DNA from: Brachybacterium epidermidis
GTDB lineage: Bacteria; Actinomycetota; Actinomycetes; Actinomycetales; Dermabacteraceae
Direction: 5' to 3'
Length of the DNA: 64,000 nt
Assembly (NCBI RefSeq): GCF_015209585.1
Contig: NZ_JADEYR010000003.1
Location: 124,001-188,000 of the forward strand
In this document: positions 8,115 through 17,814 of the stretch, one piece after another
How the letters are laid out: each line of letters starts with the position of its first letter
How positions within the stretch are numbered: the first letter of the stretch is position 1
The notes under the pieces: model-generated
What the model saw: only the letters and a program-made list of their open reading frames with translations
Told to the model about the DNA's origin: nothing
The model's database searches: none
Made by a program: the position numbers and the translations under genes

Positions 8115-8829
8115 GGTGGGCAGGTGGGTCAGCAGGATCGAAGGTGGGGTCGAAGCGGGCGAGCACCTCGGCCACGGCCTCCAGCACCTGTGCGTGCACC
8201 GCCTCCCGGGGCTGGGTGCCGTCGATCACCCGGAACCGCTCCGGCTCTACCCGGGCCATGTCCAGGAAAGTGGAGCGCACCGCCGCATGGAACTCCAGCC
8301 CGGCCAGCTCGAGGCGGTCCTGGTCCTGGGCGTCCCGCCGCTGGTCCAGCACATCGGGGGGGAGGTCCAGCAGGATGGTGCGGTCCGGCAACAGGCCCTC
8401 GGTGGCCCACAGGGACAGTGCCCCGATCTGGGAGGGGTCCAGATTCCGGCCGGCACCCTGGTAGGCGATGGAGGAGTCCAGGTAGCGGTCGCTCAGCACC
8501 AGGCCGCCGCGAGCCAGGTGGGGACGCACCACAGTGGCGATGTGGTGGGCGCGATCGGCGGCGTACAGCAGGGCCTCGGCGCGCTCGTTGACGTGCTCCC
8601 CGTGCAGGAGCAGCTGGCGGATCTGCTCGCCCAGCTCGGTGCCCCCCGGTTCGCGGGTGGTGAGCACCAGATCCTCCGAGACGTGCCGCTCCTGCACCAG
8701 GTGCTGTCCCAGCATCGCCATCTGCGTGGTCTTCCCGGCGCCGTCACCGCCCTCGAAGGAGATGAACACCCCGCGACGGGGCGGGTGGGGCTGGGGGATC
8801 CGCAGCGAGGTGGAGTCCAGGACGTTCAT
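8101..8829 (-). CDS. tmk: Thymidylate kinase
   Basis: Phosphorylates dTMP to dTDP for DNA synthesis. The 242 residues start with about 20 extra residues before the P-loop FEGGDGAGKTTQ. They then show 'TREPGGTELGEQIR', DRYLDSSIAYQG (dTMP-site DRY motif) and a short LID region ('RRDAQDQDRLE'). The tail is acidic/Pro-rich. ATG 8829 overlaps the stop of the upstream oxidoreductase (ATGA), and holB overlaps its own end, making a three-gene coupled operon that joins dTTP supply with the clamp loader. Confidence 0.93.
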   Translation of the reverse strand: MNVLDSTSLRIPQPHPPRRGVFISFEGGDGAGKTTQMAMLGQHLVQERHVSEDLVLTTREPGGTELGEQIRQLLLHGEHVNERAEALLYAADRAHHIATVVRPHLARGGLVLSDRYLDSSIAYQGAGRNLDPSQIGALSLWATEGLLPDRTILLDLPPDVLDQRRDAQDQDRLELAGLEFHAAVRSTFLDMARVEPERFRVIDGTQPREAVHAQVLEAVAEVLARFDPTFDPADPPAHRDEQ

Positions 8830-9902
8830 GCGGCAACCTCTCCTGGGTAGGTGACGCCGAGCGCGGCGCGGGCGGCATCCATGGTTCCCATCACCGACAG
8901 GGTGTCCTCCCAGCTCATCCAGGGGGATTGCAGCTCGCCCGCGCTGATCCGGCGGGCGGCCTCGGCGATCTCGTAGGCCATGCCGTCCCCCGGCGCCCCG
9001 GGATGCTCGAAGCGCGCACTGCGGCCGTCCCGCAGCGAGACGGTCAGGGTGCCCGGGGCGTAGAACGGACCGGTGAGGCGCGCCGTGCCCTCCGTGCCGG
9101 TGACCACGGCCTCGTTGGGCATCCGGGCGTTCAGGGTGGTGGCGATGCGGGCTCGACCGCCCCGTGTGCCACGGGCCAGCAGGCCCACGTAGGCGTCTAC
9201 ACCGGTGAAGGCGAGATCGCCCTGGATCACCGGGTCCGTCAGGTCCCCCACCACCATCTGGGCGAAGGAGAGCGGGTACACGCCCAGGTCCAGCAGTGCG
9301 CCGCCCCCCAGGGCAGGGTCGTACAGGCGGTGGTGTGCATCCTCGGGGAACCACTGGCCGTGCTCTGCTGAGACCTCGACGATCGTGCCCAGCAGACCGG
9401 AGGAGAGCACCTGGCGCAGCACGTCGTACTGCGGCAGGAAGCGCGCCCACATCGCCTCCATCGCGAACAGACGGTGCTGCGCGGCCAGCTCCAGCAGATC
9501 CTCGGCCTCGGGGCGGTTCAGCGTGAAGGCCTTCTCCACCACCACCGGCACGCCGGCCTCCAGCACCGCGCGTGCGTACGCGTGGTGCTGGGCGTGGGGG
9601 GAGGCCACGTAGACCACGTCGATCCCACCGGCTTCCAGCATCGCCCGGGGCGAGTCGAAGGCGCCGGTGGCCCCATGCTCGGCGGCGAACGCCTCGGCGC
9701 GCTCCTGCGAACGGGAGCAGACCGAGACGACCCGGGAGGCCGTGGCCCGGTGCGCCGTCGCGGTGAACTGATCCGCGATGTGACCGGGGGAGATCAGCCC
9801 CCACCGCAGGCCGGGCGCGGTGGACGGATCGGGGCTGAGCGGCTCCGGCAGGCGCAGTGCGCCCTCGGAGCCGGGGTCCCCGTGACCGGAGGTGGAAGTC
9901 AT
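8826..9902 (-). CDS. Gfo/Idh/MocA-family oxidoreductase
   Basis: NAD(P)-dependent dehydrogenase of 358 residues. The Rossmann motif is atypical (GLISPGHIAD in place of GxGxxG, frequent in the dihydrodiol-dehydrogenase-like branch). It is followed by 'VYVASPHAQHHAYARAVLEAG' and the catalytic EKAFTLN (Glu-Lys). The C-terminal domain has 'GGGALLDLGVYPLSFA', characteristic of this branch. Substrate unknown, perhaps a sugar or cyclic diol. First gene of the operon with tmk and holB; the association with replication genes seems incidental. Confidence 0.87.
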   Translation of the reverse strand: MTSTSGHGDPGSEGALRLPEPLSPDPSTAPGLRWGLISPGHIADQFTATAHRATASRVVSVCSRSQERAEAFAAEHGATGAFDSPRAMLEAGGIDVVYVASPHAQHHAYARAVLEAGVPVVVEKAFTLNRPEAEDLLELAAQHRLFAMEAMWARFLPQYDVLRQVLSSGLLGTIVEVSAEHGQWFPEDAHHRLYDPALGGGALLDLGVYPLSFAQMVVGDLTDPVIQGDLAFTGVDAYVGLLARGTRGGRARIATTLNARMPNEAVVTGTEGTARLTGPFYAPGTLTVSLRDGRSARFEHPGAPGDGMAYEIAEAARRISAGELQSPWMSWEDTLSVMGTMDAARAALGVTYPGEVAA

Positions 9903-9952
9903 GCCCCCAATCTACCGACCGGCTCCGACAAGCGGGCACGGACTGGCCCCGG

Positions 9953-11173
9953 TCAGTCGCCCTTGACGTTCACGATCTGGGCGAAGCGGTGCACCACCTC
10001 GACCAGATCGGCGGCATCGGCCATCACCTGATCGATGTCCTTGTAGGCCGCGGGGATCTCGTCGATGAACACGTCGGTGTCGCGGTACTCGATGCCCTTC
10101 ATCGCCTCGCGCAGCTGCTCGAGGGTGAAGGTCCTCCTGGCCCGGGACCGCGAGTAGCTGCGTCCCGCACCGTGAGGCGAGGAGTGGAAGGCCATGGGGT
10201 TGCCCAGTCCCCGCACCACGTAGGACGCCGTGCCCATGGATTCCGGGATCAGGCCCATCTCGCCCTTACGGGCGGAGATCGCCCCCTTGCGGGAGATCCA
10301 CAGCTCCTTGCCGAAGTGCTGTTCGCGCTGCGTGAAGTTGTGGTGGCAGTTGACCTCCTCGAACCTCTCGGCGGGGGCGCCCATGTGCTCGCCCAGGGCG
10401 TCCAGGGTGCGGTCCATCATCTCCTCACGGTTCTCCCGGGCGAAGTCCTGGGCCCACAGCAGCTCGGCGATGTAGTGGTCGAACTCCGCGGTCCCCTCGG
10501 CCAGGTGAGCCAGGTCGCGGTCCGGCAGCTCGATGCCCTCCCTGCGGCAGCGCTGGGTGGCGACCTTGATGTGGTGCTGGGCGATCCGGTTGCCCACGCC
10601 GCGGGATCCCGAGTGCAGGAACGCCCACACCCTGTCCTCCTCGTCCACCGTGATCTCGATGAAGTGGTTGCCGGAGCCGAGGGTGCCCAGCTGCAGACGC
10701 CAGTTCTCGGCGTGGCCGTCCGGACCGGGAATGACCGGCGCGCTCGAGACCCAGGTCGCGTGGTACTCCTCCAACAGCTGGTGGTACCGCGCCTCCAGCA
10801 GCTCGACACGGCGCGTCGCCCTCGCGGTGAGGCGCCGGTTGTACTTCCCCGCCGAGACCGGCACGCGATCCTCGATTCCCGTGCGCAGCCCCACCAGGGC
10901 GCCGGCTTCGCGCACCTGCTCCTGGGTCCACTGGGTGCGCACCGCGATCATCCCGCAGCCGATGTCCACGCCGACGGCCGCCGGGATGATCGCCCGATCG
11001 GTGGGGATGACGGAGCCGACGGTCGCACCCTTGCCCAGGTGGGCATCCGGCATCGACGCCAGGTGCGGGGGCACGAAGGGCATGCCCGCGGTGGTGCGGG
11101 CTTGTTCGAGGGTGGCCTCGTCCAGGACGCTGGCCCAGTTGTAGAGCTCGTCGGTGATGCGCTGGATGGTCAT
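9953..11173 (-). CDS. rtcB: RtcB RNA-splicing ligase
   Basis: GTP- and Mn-dependent ligase joining 2',3'-cyclic phosphate (or 3'-phosphate) and 5'-OH RNA ends; used in RNA repair. The length of 406 residues matches E. coli RtcB. Visible metal and catalytic elements are MPDAHLGKG (41-49), VGVDIGCGM with Cys73, GTLGSGNHF with His170, FLHSGSRGVGN (186-195), CHHNFTQRE (276-284) and SPHGAGR, whose His334 is the expected guanylylation residue. ATG 11173 is used; the longer reading adds non-family residues. No RtcA or archease gene is nearby. It sits 164 nt behind the sugar ABC operon, past a hairpin, so it probably has its own promoter. Confidence 0.93.
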   Translation of the reverse strand: MTIQRITDELYNWASVLDEATLEQARTTAGMPFVPPHLASMPDAHLGKGATVGSVIPTDRAIIPAAVGVDIGCGMIAVRTQWTQEQVREAGALVGLRTGIEDRVPVSAGKYNRRLTARATRRVELLEARYHQLLEEYHATWVSSAPVIPGPDGHAENWRLQLGTLGSGNHFIEITVDEEDRVWAFLHSGSRGVGNRIAQHHIKVATQRCRREGIELPDRDLAHLAEGTAEFDHYIAELLWAQDFARENREEMMDRTLDALGEHMGAPAERFEEVNCHHNFTQREQHFGKELWISRKGAISARKGEMGLIPESMGTASYVVRGLGNPMAFHSSPHGAGRSYSRSRARRTFTLEQLREAMKGIEYRDTDVFIDEIPAAYKDIDQVMADAADLVEVVHRFAQIVNVKGD

Positions 11174-11285
11174 GGTCCTCTCATGCTCGCGTGGCCGTCC
11201 ACTCGCCGCACCCGGGCGGGAGGGCCCGGTGACGGTGCAGGACGGGGAACGGCCCGGCGGTCGTGCGCACACAGCAGCGCGCACC

Positions 11286-11305
11286 GGGAACCCTAGAGGG
11301 TCCCC
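11286..11305 (-). terminator. Terminator of the sugar ABC operon
   Basis: GGGAACCCT (11286-11294) pairs with AGGGTCCCC (11297-11305), one mismatch. It lies 33 nt after the last permease gene on the minus strand. Confidence 0.55.
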
Positions 11306-11337
11306 GATGCGCGCGCACGGGATTATTCCTGGTCAGG

Positions 11338-12201
11338 TCATCCCTTCACCGAGCCCGCGGTCATGCCTCGCACCAGGAAGTTCTGCAGCGAGAAGAACAC
11401 GATCAGCGGGACCAGCATGGAGATGAACGCACCGGCGGTCAGCAACTCGGCGCCCTGGCCCTGGGTGCCCAGCAGGTTCTGCAGCGCCACGATGATCGTG
11501 GTGTTGGAACCGCCGCCCAGGAACAGCTTGGCGATCAGCAGGTCGTTCCACACCCACAGGAACTGCAGGGTGGCGAACGCGGCGATCGCCGGCAAGGAGA
11601 GGGGTGCCACCAGGCGCCAGAACGTCTGGTAGTGCGAGGCGCCGGCGATCTTCGCGCTCTCGATGAGCGAACCGGGAAGGCCCGTCATGTAGTTGCGCAG
11701 GATGTAGATCGCCAGCGGCATGCCGAACCCGGTGTGCAGCAGCCACACCGCCACGAACTCGCCGGAGATGCCCAGACCGCGCGGGCCCAGCAGGTTCAGC
11801 ATGGGCTGGAACGCCACCTGGATCGGCACCACCATCAGCGCCACGATCAGGATGAACAGGATCTCCTTGCCGCGGAACTTGATGAACGTGAACGCGTACG
11901 CCGCGAAGGCCGCGAACATGATCGGCAGCACCGTGGCCGGGACCGCCACCACGATCGAGTTGATCAGGGTGGAGCCCAGATTGGTGTTGGTGAACACCTG
12001 GGTGTAGTTGTCCATCGTCCAGCCGGAGCCGAAGGGGTTGAACAGGGCCGTCCACCACGCGGTGGAGGCGGCATCCTCACGGGTGCGGAAGCTGGTCACC
12101 AGCAGTCCCAGCGTGGGGACCGTCCACAGGATCGCCAGCAGGATCATGGTGACGATCGCGAAGGGGGAACGGCGGCGGCCGGCCTTCATGCGCCCGGTCA
12201 T
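11338..12201 (-). CDS. Sugar ABC transporter permease, MalG/AglG type
   Basis: Inner-membrane permease of 287 residues with six predicted membrane segments. The family coupling loop that touches the ATPase is present as 'ESAKIAGASHYQTFWRLVAP' (the EAA motif, with Gly at the invariant place). MalG-type proteins work as heterodimers with a MalF-type partner, here the gene directly upstream, whose stop overlaps this start (ATGA). No ATPase lies nearby; many actinobacterial sugar importers share a distant MsiK ATPase, which is probably so here. Confidence 0.9.
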   Translation of the reverse strand: MTGRMKAGRRRSPFAIVTMILLAILWTVPTLGLLVTSFRTREDAASTAWWTALFNPFGSGWTMDNYTQVFTNTNLGSTLINSIVVAVPATVLPIMFAAFAAYAFTFIKFRGKEILFILIVALMVVPIQVAFQPMLNLLGPRGLGISGEFVAVWLLHTGFGMPLAIYILRNYMTGLPGSLIESAKIAGASHYQTFWRLVAPLSLPAIAAFATLQFLWVWNDLLIAKLFLGGGSNTTIIVALQNLLGTQGQGAELLTAGAFISMLVPLIVFFSLQNFLVRGMTAGSVKG

Positions 12202-13379
12202 CGGCCCCCCTCCTGGCGCTTGAAGCTGATCACCTGGAAGATCAGCACCGGCATCCCCAGGATCAGCAGCACCACCACGACCGCCGAGGCCTCCCCTGCC
12301 TTCTGCTCGGTGAACAGCTTGCGGAAGAACAGATTGGCGATCACGTCGGTGTTGTTGCGGCCGTTGGTCATCACGTAGACGATGTCGAACACCTTCAGCA
12401 CCACGATCAGGATCGTGATGAACACGGCGATCACCGTGCCCCGCACCTGCGGAAAGATGATCTGCCAGAAGATCCGCATCTCGCTGGCACCGTCGATGCG
12501 GCCGGCCTCCACGGTGTCCTCCGGGACGGCCTTGATGGCCGAGCTCAGCAGCACCATGGCAAAACCCGTCTGCAGCCAGATCAGGATCACCATCATCAGC
12601 AGCGAGTTGAGCCGGTAGTCGGAGATCTGCAGCCATGTCTGCGGCTCGCCCCCGAGAGCGACGACCACCGCGTTGAGCAGGCCCGTCTGGGCGGTACCGG
12701 GCCGGGCGTACGCGTAGATGAGCGTGCCCCAGATGGTCGAGGCCCCCACGAAGCTGATCGCCATCGGCAGGAAGATCATCGCCTTCGGGGTCTTCTCCCC
12801 CGGGGCCGAGAGCTTGTCCGCCAGGACGGCGACCGCCAGTCCGAAGGCCACGGTGATCGCCGGCACCACCAGCACCCACAGCACGTTGTTCAGCAGTGCC
12901 TGCCAGAACGCACCGGAGGCGAAGATCCGCTGGTAGTTCTGGAAACCCACCCATTGCGTCGAGCGGTCGTTGGCGAAGGAGTAGATCACCGTCTGAGCGG
13001 TGGGGTAGATCAGCATCAGGCCGATCAGGCTCAGCCCCGGCAGCAGGAAGGCGTAGGGGATGACCCCGCCGCTGAGCCGGGAGGGCAGCCCCTCGATCGC
13101 CATGTTGAGGAACAGGAAGAACACGATCGCGCCGCCGATGCCCAGCACCAGGCCCAGCAGGCCGATCAGGATGTCGCTGCCCCCGAACGCCTGCGGATAC
13201 CAGGCGAAGGCGAGGAACACGGTGCACACCACCCACGCGGTGACCGCGAGGCCCACCACCCCGACGAGGATCCTCAGGGGACGAGCGGGGGAACCGCTGC
13301 GGGACCGCGCGGGAGAGCCCGCACCCGAGGCGGGCGCGGGCTCTCCGGTGCGTGAGGGCGCGGTCACTCCGCCGGCCAC
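12198..13379 (-). CDS. Sugar ABC transporter permease, MalF/AglF type
   Basis: Permease of 393 residues, longer than usual because of an N-terminal extension. A Pro/Ser/Arg-rich cytoplasmic stretch (1-33) and two additional membrane segments precede the conserved six-segment core, which starts near 'PYAFLLPGLSLIGLMLIYP'. The EAA loop reads 'EAGRIDGASEMRIFWQIIFP'. The two extra N-terminal segments resemble the AglF/MalF layout. Start GTG 13379 overlaps the lipoprotein gene by 16 nt; an alternative GTG at 13367 is possible. Confidence 0.88.
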   Translation of the reverse strand: MAGGVTAPSRTGEPAPASGAGSPARSRSGSPARPLRILVGVVGLAVTAWVVCTVFLAFAWYPQAFGGSDILIGLLGLVLGIGGAIVFFLFLNMAIEGLPSRLSGGVIPYAFLLPGLSLIGLMLIYPTAQTVIYSFANDRSTQWVGFQNYQRIFASGAFWQALLNNVLWVLVVPAITVAFGLAVAVLADKLSAPGEKTPKAMIFLPMAISFVGASTIWGTLIYAYARPGTAQTGLLNAVVVALGGEPQTWLQISDYRLNSLLMMVILIWLQTGFAMVLLSSAIKAVPEDTVEAGRIDGASEMRIFWQIIFPQVRGTVIAVFITILIVVLKVFDIVYVMTNGRNNTDVIANLFFRKLFTEQKAGEASAVVVVLLILGMPVLIFQVISFKRQEGGR

Positions 13380-14713
13380 GAGGCCTCCACCTCGTCGAGG
13401 ACCGTCTGGGAGTCCTTGTCACCGCCGATCCACTCGACCATCGCGGTCCAGAAGCTGCCGCCGCCCACGGAGCCCGGCATCAGGTCCGAGCCGTCGAAGC
13501 GGAACACCTCGGCATTGGAGGCGATGTCCGCCACGGAGCGGGTGGTCTCATCGGCGTACTGCGAGTTGTCGAAGGTGGAGTGCGGGCTCAGCCAGCCGCC
13601 CGCCTTCGCCCACTCGCCGCCGAAGTCCGGCGAGGTGATGAACTCCATCACCTGGATGGCCTCCTCGTCGTCCCGGGCGAACAGGGCTGCGAGGTCGCCG
13701 CCGCCCAGGATCGGCTGGCCGTCGAAGCCGCCCTCCCACTTGGGCAGGGCGAACACGCCCACGGCGTTGTCGAGGTCGGACTGGATGTCCTCGGGGAAGA
13801 AGCCGGTGACGAAGTTGCCCTGGCGGTGCAGCATCGCGGCCGGCGGATCCTCGAACAGCGGCAGCGCGGCCTCCGAGAACGGGGTGTTGAGGATGGTCTG
13901 CGATCCGCCCAGCACGTTGCCCTCGGTCTTCAGCAGCGTGCCGAGCTCGTCCAGCGCCTGGACCACCTTCGGGTCGTTGAAGGGGATCTCGTGCTTGGTC
14001 CACTGGTCGTACACCTCGGGGCCGTGGATGCGGAGCATGAACTCCTCCAGCCAGTCGGTGCCCACCCACCCCGTGGCCTGATCGGCGTTCCAGGCATCCG
14101 CCCAGGGGGCGATGCCGGAGGCCTTGATCTCGTCACCGATGGCCAGCAGCTCCTGCAGGGTGGCCGGCTCGGTGCTGTACCCGCCCTCGGTGTACGCCGC
14201 AGTGGGGTACCAGACCAGGGACTTCACGGCCAGGCGCACCGGTGCGGCGTAGACGGTGCCGTCCAGGGTGGCCGACTCCAGGAAACCGGGGATCAGGCTC
14301 TCCTTCAGTGCGGCCTCGTCGAGGTAGTCGCCGATCGGGGCGATGTGCTCGGCGGCGAGCTCGAGAAGGCCGCCCGGCTGGGGGAACAGGGCGATGTCCG
14401 GGGCGTCACCGGCGCCGGCGCGGGTGCGGATGGTGTTCACGAAGGCCTGGTCGGAGGTGTACTCGACCTGGATCCCCGTCTCCTCCGTGAAGGCTGCCAG
14501 GGCCGAGTTGAAGCCGTCGGCCTCCTGACCGCCGAAGTTGCCCAGGATGGTGACGACGCCATCGCCACTACCACCGGCGGAGCCGCCGTCGCTGCCGTTG
14601 CCACCACCGCCGCTGCCACCGGAGTCGGGATTCTGCAGGCAGCTCGCCAGCCCGAGGGCGGAAGCAGCTGCGGCACCACCCATGAGGGCGCGACGAGTCG
14701 GATTCAGACGCAT
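13364..14713 (-). CDS. Sugar ABC transporter substrate-binding lipoprotein
   Basis: Extracellular binding protein (family 1), 449 residues. The signal peptide has a twin-Arg-like start (NPTRRALMGG) and the lipobox LASC with Cys25 as lipidated residue; a Gly/Ser/Asn-rich linker follows to about 55. The mature fold shows 'TEETGIQVEYTSDQAF', 'DAPDIALFPQPGGLLEL', and 'GVFALPKWEGGFDGQPILGGGD', closest to the alpha-glucoside (AglE-like) group, so an oligosaccharide ligand is inferred. ATG 14713 has an AAGGAG site; an earlier in-frame start at 14773 lacks signal-peptide character. It leads the operon. Confidence 0.9.
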   Translation of the reverse strand: MRLNPTRRALMGGAAAASALGLASCLQNPDSGGSGGGGNGSDGGSAGGSGDGVVTILGNFGGQEADGFNSALAAFTEETGIQVEYTSDQAFVNTIRTRAGAGDAPDIALFPQPGGLLELAAEHIAPIGDYLDEAALKESLIPGFLESATLDGTVYAAPVRLAVKSLVWYPTAAYTEGGYSTEPATLQELLAIGDEIKASGIAPWADAWNADQATGWVGTDWLEEFMLRIHGPEVYDQWTKHEIPFNDPKVVQALDELGTLLKTEGNVLGGSQTILNTPFSEAALPLFEDPPAAMLHRQGNFVTGFFPEDIQSDLDNAVGVFALPKWEGGFDGQPILGGGDLAALFARDDEEAIQVMEFITSPDFGGEWAKAGGWLSPHSTFDNSQYADETTRSVADIASNAEVFRFDGSDLMPGSVGGGSFWTAMVEWIGGDKDSQTVLDEVEASWPAE

Positions 14714-14938
14714 GTGAACTCCTTGATCAACACTGATGGGGTCCCCGCCATCGTACGGCCGTTTCGTGACCAACCATGGAACGCCTGACGGAACGATGCC
14801 CCCTCGTGACCCGGATGCATGAATATGAGCGTCGTCACGGTGAATCCTGCACAGCCGATCATCCAGTGGTCTCGTTCGGTCTCAAGGTGCGGACGAGGAG
14901 GAATGCTCCGGCCGTGCTGGGGCGCGTCCGCAGGGGGA
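14714..14938. other. Upstream region of the sugar operon
   Basis: Non-coding, 225 nt. It contains GGAACG twice, 12 nt apart (14775-14792 region), which could be half-sites for a LacI-type regulator, but no perfect palindrome. No regulator gene is adjacent. I see no confident -35/-10 pair. Confidence 0.25.
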
Positions 14939-14964
14939 GCACCGGCCCGCCTCGGGGCCGGTGC
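14939..14964 (-). terminator. topA terminator
   Basis: Perfect 10-bp inverted repeat GCACCGGCCC/GGGCCGGTGC with a 6-nt loop, 25 nt after the topA stop on the minus strand. Confidence 0.7.
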
Positions 14965-14989
14965 CACCTGCGTGTCGTCGTGGAGCGGG

Positions 14990-17713
14990 CTACTTCTGGG
15001 GAGCGGACTTCCGGGTGGTCGATTTCGCCGGGGTCTTGCGGGCGGTGCTGCGACGGGCGGGCTTCTTGGCCGGCCCCTTGGCCCGCTTCTCGGCCAGCTT
15101 GTCCACGGCGATCTGCTCGGTGATGGACTCGACGGACTCCCCGGAGCGCAGCGACACGTTGGTGGTGCCGTCGGTGATGTACGCGCCGAAGCGGCCGTCC
15201 TTGATCACGATCGGCTTGCCGCTGGTGGGATCGGTGCCCAGCTCCTTCAGCGGCGGCTTGGCGGCGGCCCGGCCCCGGGTCTTGGGCTGGGCGTAGAGCT
15301 TCTCCGCCTCCTCCATCGTGATGGTGAACATCTGCTCCTCGGTCTCCAGGGAGCGGGAGTCGGTGCCCTTCTTGAGGTACGGGCCGTAGCGGCCGTTCTG
15401 GGCCGTGATCTCGGTGCCGTCCTCGGTCGTGCCCACCACGCGGGGCAGGCTCAGCAGCCTCAGGGCGTCCTCGAGGGTGACGGTCGCCAGGTCCATGGAC
15501 TTCAGCAGGCTCGCCGTGCGGGGCTTGGGCTTCGCCGCCTTCTTGGCGGTCTTCTTCGCACCGTTCGTGGTCTCCGCTGCCTCGGGCTCCGGCAGCACCT
15601 CGGTGACGTAGGGGCCGAAGCGACCGTCCTTGGCGATCAGCTCGTGCCCGGTCTCCGGGTCGGTGCCCAGCACCCGGCCGTCGTCCTTCTGCCGCTCCAG
15701 GAGCTCCAGGGCCTTGGCGACCGTGAGCTCGTCGGGGGCGATGTCGTCGGGCACCGAGGCGCGCTGCGGATCCGCCCCCTCGATCTCCTGGCCGTTCTCG
15801 TCCCGGGCGGGCCGCTCGACATAGGCGCCGTAGCGGCCCACCCGAAGGGTGATGCCCTCGCCGATGGCGATGGAGTTGATCTCGCGCGCGTCGATGTCAC
15901 CCAGGTCGTCCACCATCGGCTTCAGGCCGATGGGGCCGGAGGTGCCGTCGCCGCGGTAGAAGTCCTGCAGGTAGTCCGCCCGTCCCAGCTCGCCGCGCGC
16001 CATGCGGTCCAGCTGCTGCTCCATGTGGGCCGTGAAGTCGTAGTCCACGAAGGTGCCGAAGTGCTCCTCCAGCAGGCGCACCACGGCGAAAGCGGTCCAG
16101 CTGGGCACCAGGGCGGTACCCCGACGCAGCACGTAGCCGCGGTCCTGGATGGTGGCCACGGTGGAGGCGTAGGTGGAGGGCCGGCCGATGCCGCGCTCCT
16201 CGAGTGCCCGCACCAGGGAGGCCTCCGTGTACCGCGGGGGCGGGGTGGTGGTGTGGCCGTCGCTGGTCAGCTCGCGGGTCTGCAGGCGTTGGCCCTCGCT
16301 CATCTGGGGCAGACGCTTGTCGTCGGAGTCCTCCGCGTAGCGGGAGGTGTCGCGGCCCTCCTCGTACGCGGCCAGGAAGCCGCGGAAGGTGATCACGGTG
16401 CCGGCCGCGCGGAAGGTGGCGGACCGGCCGTTCTGCTCCAGGGCCAGCTCCACGGTGGAGGTGGTGCCCTTGGCATCGGCCATCTGGGAGGCCACGGTGC
16501 GCTTCCAGATCAGCTCGTACAGGCGGAACTCGTCCCCGCTGAGCTGCCCGGCCACCTCTGCCGGCGTGCGGAAGCGGTCGCCGGCCGGGCGGATCGCCTC
16601 GTGGGCCTCCTGCGCGTTCTGCGACTTCGAGCGGTACAAGCGGGGCTTGTCGGGCACGAACTCGGAGCCGTACAACTCGGCCGCCTGCCCGCGGGAGGCG
16701 GCGATGGCCTCCTTGGACAGCGCCACCGAGTCGGTGCGCATGTAGGTGATGTAGCCGTTCTCGTACAGGGACTGCGCCACCCGCATCGCCTGGCGGGCCC
16801 CGAGCCGCAGCTTGCGGGAGGCCTCCTGCTGCAGGGAGCTGGTGGTGAACGGCGGGGCGGGCCGGCGGGTGTGGGGCTTGGACTCGAGCTTGGTGACCTC
16901 CGCCGGGGCACCGGTGAGGGCCTCGATCAGCTCCCGGGAGGACTGCTCGGTCAGCACCGTGGCGCTCGTGGCGCGCGAGGTGAGCGTGCCGTCGTCGGCG
17001 AAGTCGCTGCCGGTGGCCACGCGGGAGCCGTCCACGGTGGCGATCTTGGCGGAGAAGGCGGCGCTGTCGGTGGCGAAGGAACCGGTGACGTCCCAGTAGT
17101 CGGCGGCCACGAAGGCCATCCGCTCCCGCTCGCGCTCGACCACCAGCCGGGTGGCCACGGACTGCACGCGCCCAGCGGACAGCGACGGGCCGATCTTGCG
17201 CCACAGCACAGGGGACAGCTCGAAGCCGACGAGGCGGTCCAGGATGCGGCGGGTCTCCTGCGCGTCGACCAGGTGGGAGTCGATGTCGCGGGTGTTCTCG
17301 AGGGCCTCGAGGATGGCGTCCTTGGTGATCTCGTGGAACACCATGCGCTTGACGGGGAGCGCCTTCTTGGGCTTCAGGGTCTCCAGCAGGTGCCAGGCGA
17401 TGGCCTCGCCCTCGCGGTCCTCATCGGTGGCGAGGTAGAGGGTGTCGGCGTCCTTGAGGGCCTTCTTCAGCTCGGCGACCGTCTTCTTCTTCTCCGGGCT
17501 GACCACGTAGTACGGCTCGAAGCCGCCGTCCACGTCCACCCCGAAGCGGCCGAACGGGCCCTTCTTCATCTCCGCCGGCAGGTCGCGCGGCACCGGGATG
17601 TCGCGGATGTGCCCCACCGAGGCCTGCACCACGAAGTCGTCGCCGAGGTACCGGCCGATGGTGCGAGCCTTGGCCGGGGACTCGACGATCACCAGATGCC
17701 GTCCGCCAGTCAC
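14990..17713 (-). CDS. topA: DNA topoisomerase I
   Basis: Relaxes negative supercoils; 907 residues. The Toprim domain has LVIVESPAKARTI (7-19) and the acidic triad region ATDEDREGEA (95-104). The catalytic tyrosine is Tyr324 in YITYMRTDS. Actinobacterial TopA lacks zinc fingers and instead carries four C-terminal repeats, seen here as recurring 'GRYGPY' and 'DGRFGAYI' units from about residue 560, and ends in a Lys/Arg/Ala-rich tail as in mycobacterial enzymes. Start is GTG 17713 with AAGGACG upstream; the longer reading to 18016 runs over the PAP2 gene and is not coding. Confidence 0.95.
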   Translation of the reverse strand: MTGGRHLVIVESPAKARTIGRYLGDDFVVQASVGHIRDIPVPRDLPAEMKKGPFGRFGVDVDGGFEPYYVVSPEKKKTVAELKKALKDADTLYLATDEDREGEAIAWHLLETLKPKKALPVKRMVFHEITKDAILEALENTRDIDSHLVDAQETRRILDRLVGFELSPVLWRKIGPSLSAGRVQSVATRLVVERERERMAFVAADYWDVTGSFATDSAAFSAKIATVDGSRVATGSDFADDGTLTSRATSATVLTEQSSRELIEALTGAPAEVTKLESKPHTRRPAPPFTTSSLQQEASRKLRLGARQAMRVAQSLYENGYITYMRTDSVALSKEAIAASRGQAAELYGSEFVPDKPRLYRSKSQNAQEAHEAIRPAGDRFRTPAEVAGQLSGDEFRLYELIWKRTVASQMADAKGTTSTVELALEQNGRSATFRAAGTVITFRGFLAAYEEGRDTSRYAEDSDDKRLPQMSEGQRLQTRELTSDGHTTTPPPRYTEASLVRALEERGIGRPSTYASTVATIQDRGYVLRRGTALVPSWTAFAVVRLLEEHFGTFVDYDFTAHMEQQLDRMARGELGRADYLQDFYRGDGTSGPIGLKPMVDDLGDIDAREINSIAIGEGITLRVGRYGAYVERPARDENGQEIEGADPQRASVPDDIAPDELTVAKALELLERQKDDGRVLGTDPETGHELIAKDGRFGPYVTEVLPEPEAAETTNGAKKTAKKAAKPKPRTASLLKSMDLATVTLEDALRLLSLPRVVGTTEDGTEITAQNGRYGPYLKKGTDSRSLETEEQMFTITMEEAEKLYAQPKTRGRAAAKPPLKELGTDPTSGKPIVIKDGRFGAYITDGTTNVSLRSGESVESITEQIAVDKLAEKRAKGPAKKPARRSTARKTPAKSTTRKSAPQK

Positions 17714-17814
17714 GTTGATTCGTCCTTCCTCGCCGCGCACGTCGCGGCCCGTCCGCCGTGGTCCGCCACCGGGGACCAGGGTCGCCGGCGAGGGGTTCCC
17801 CGCCCGGCGATGGT

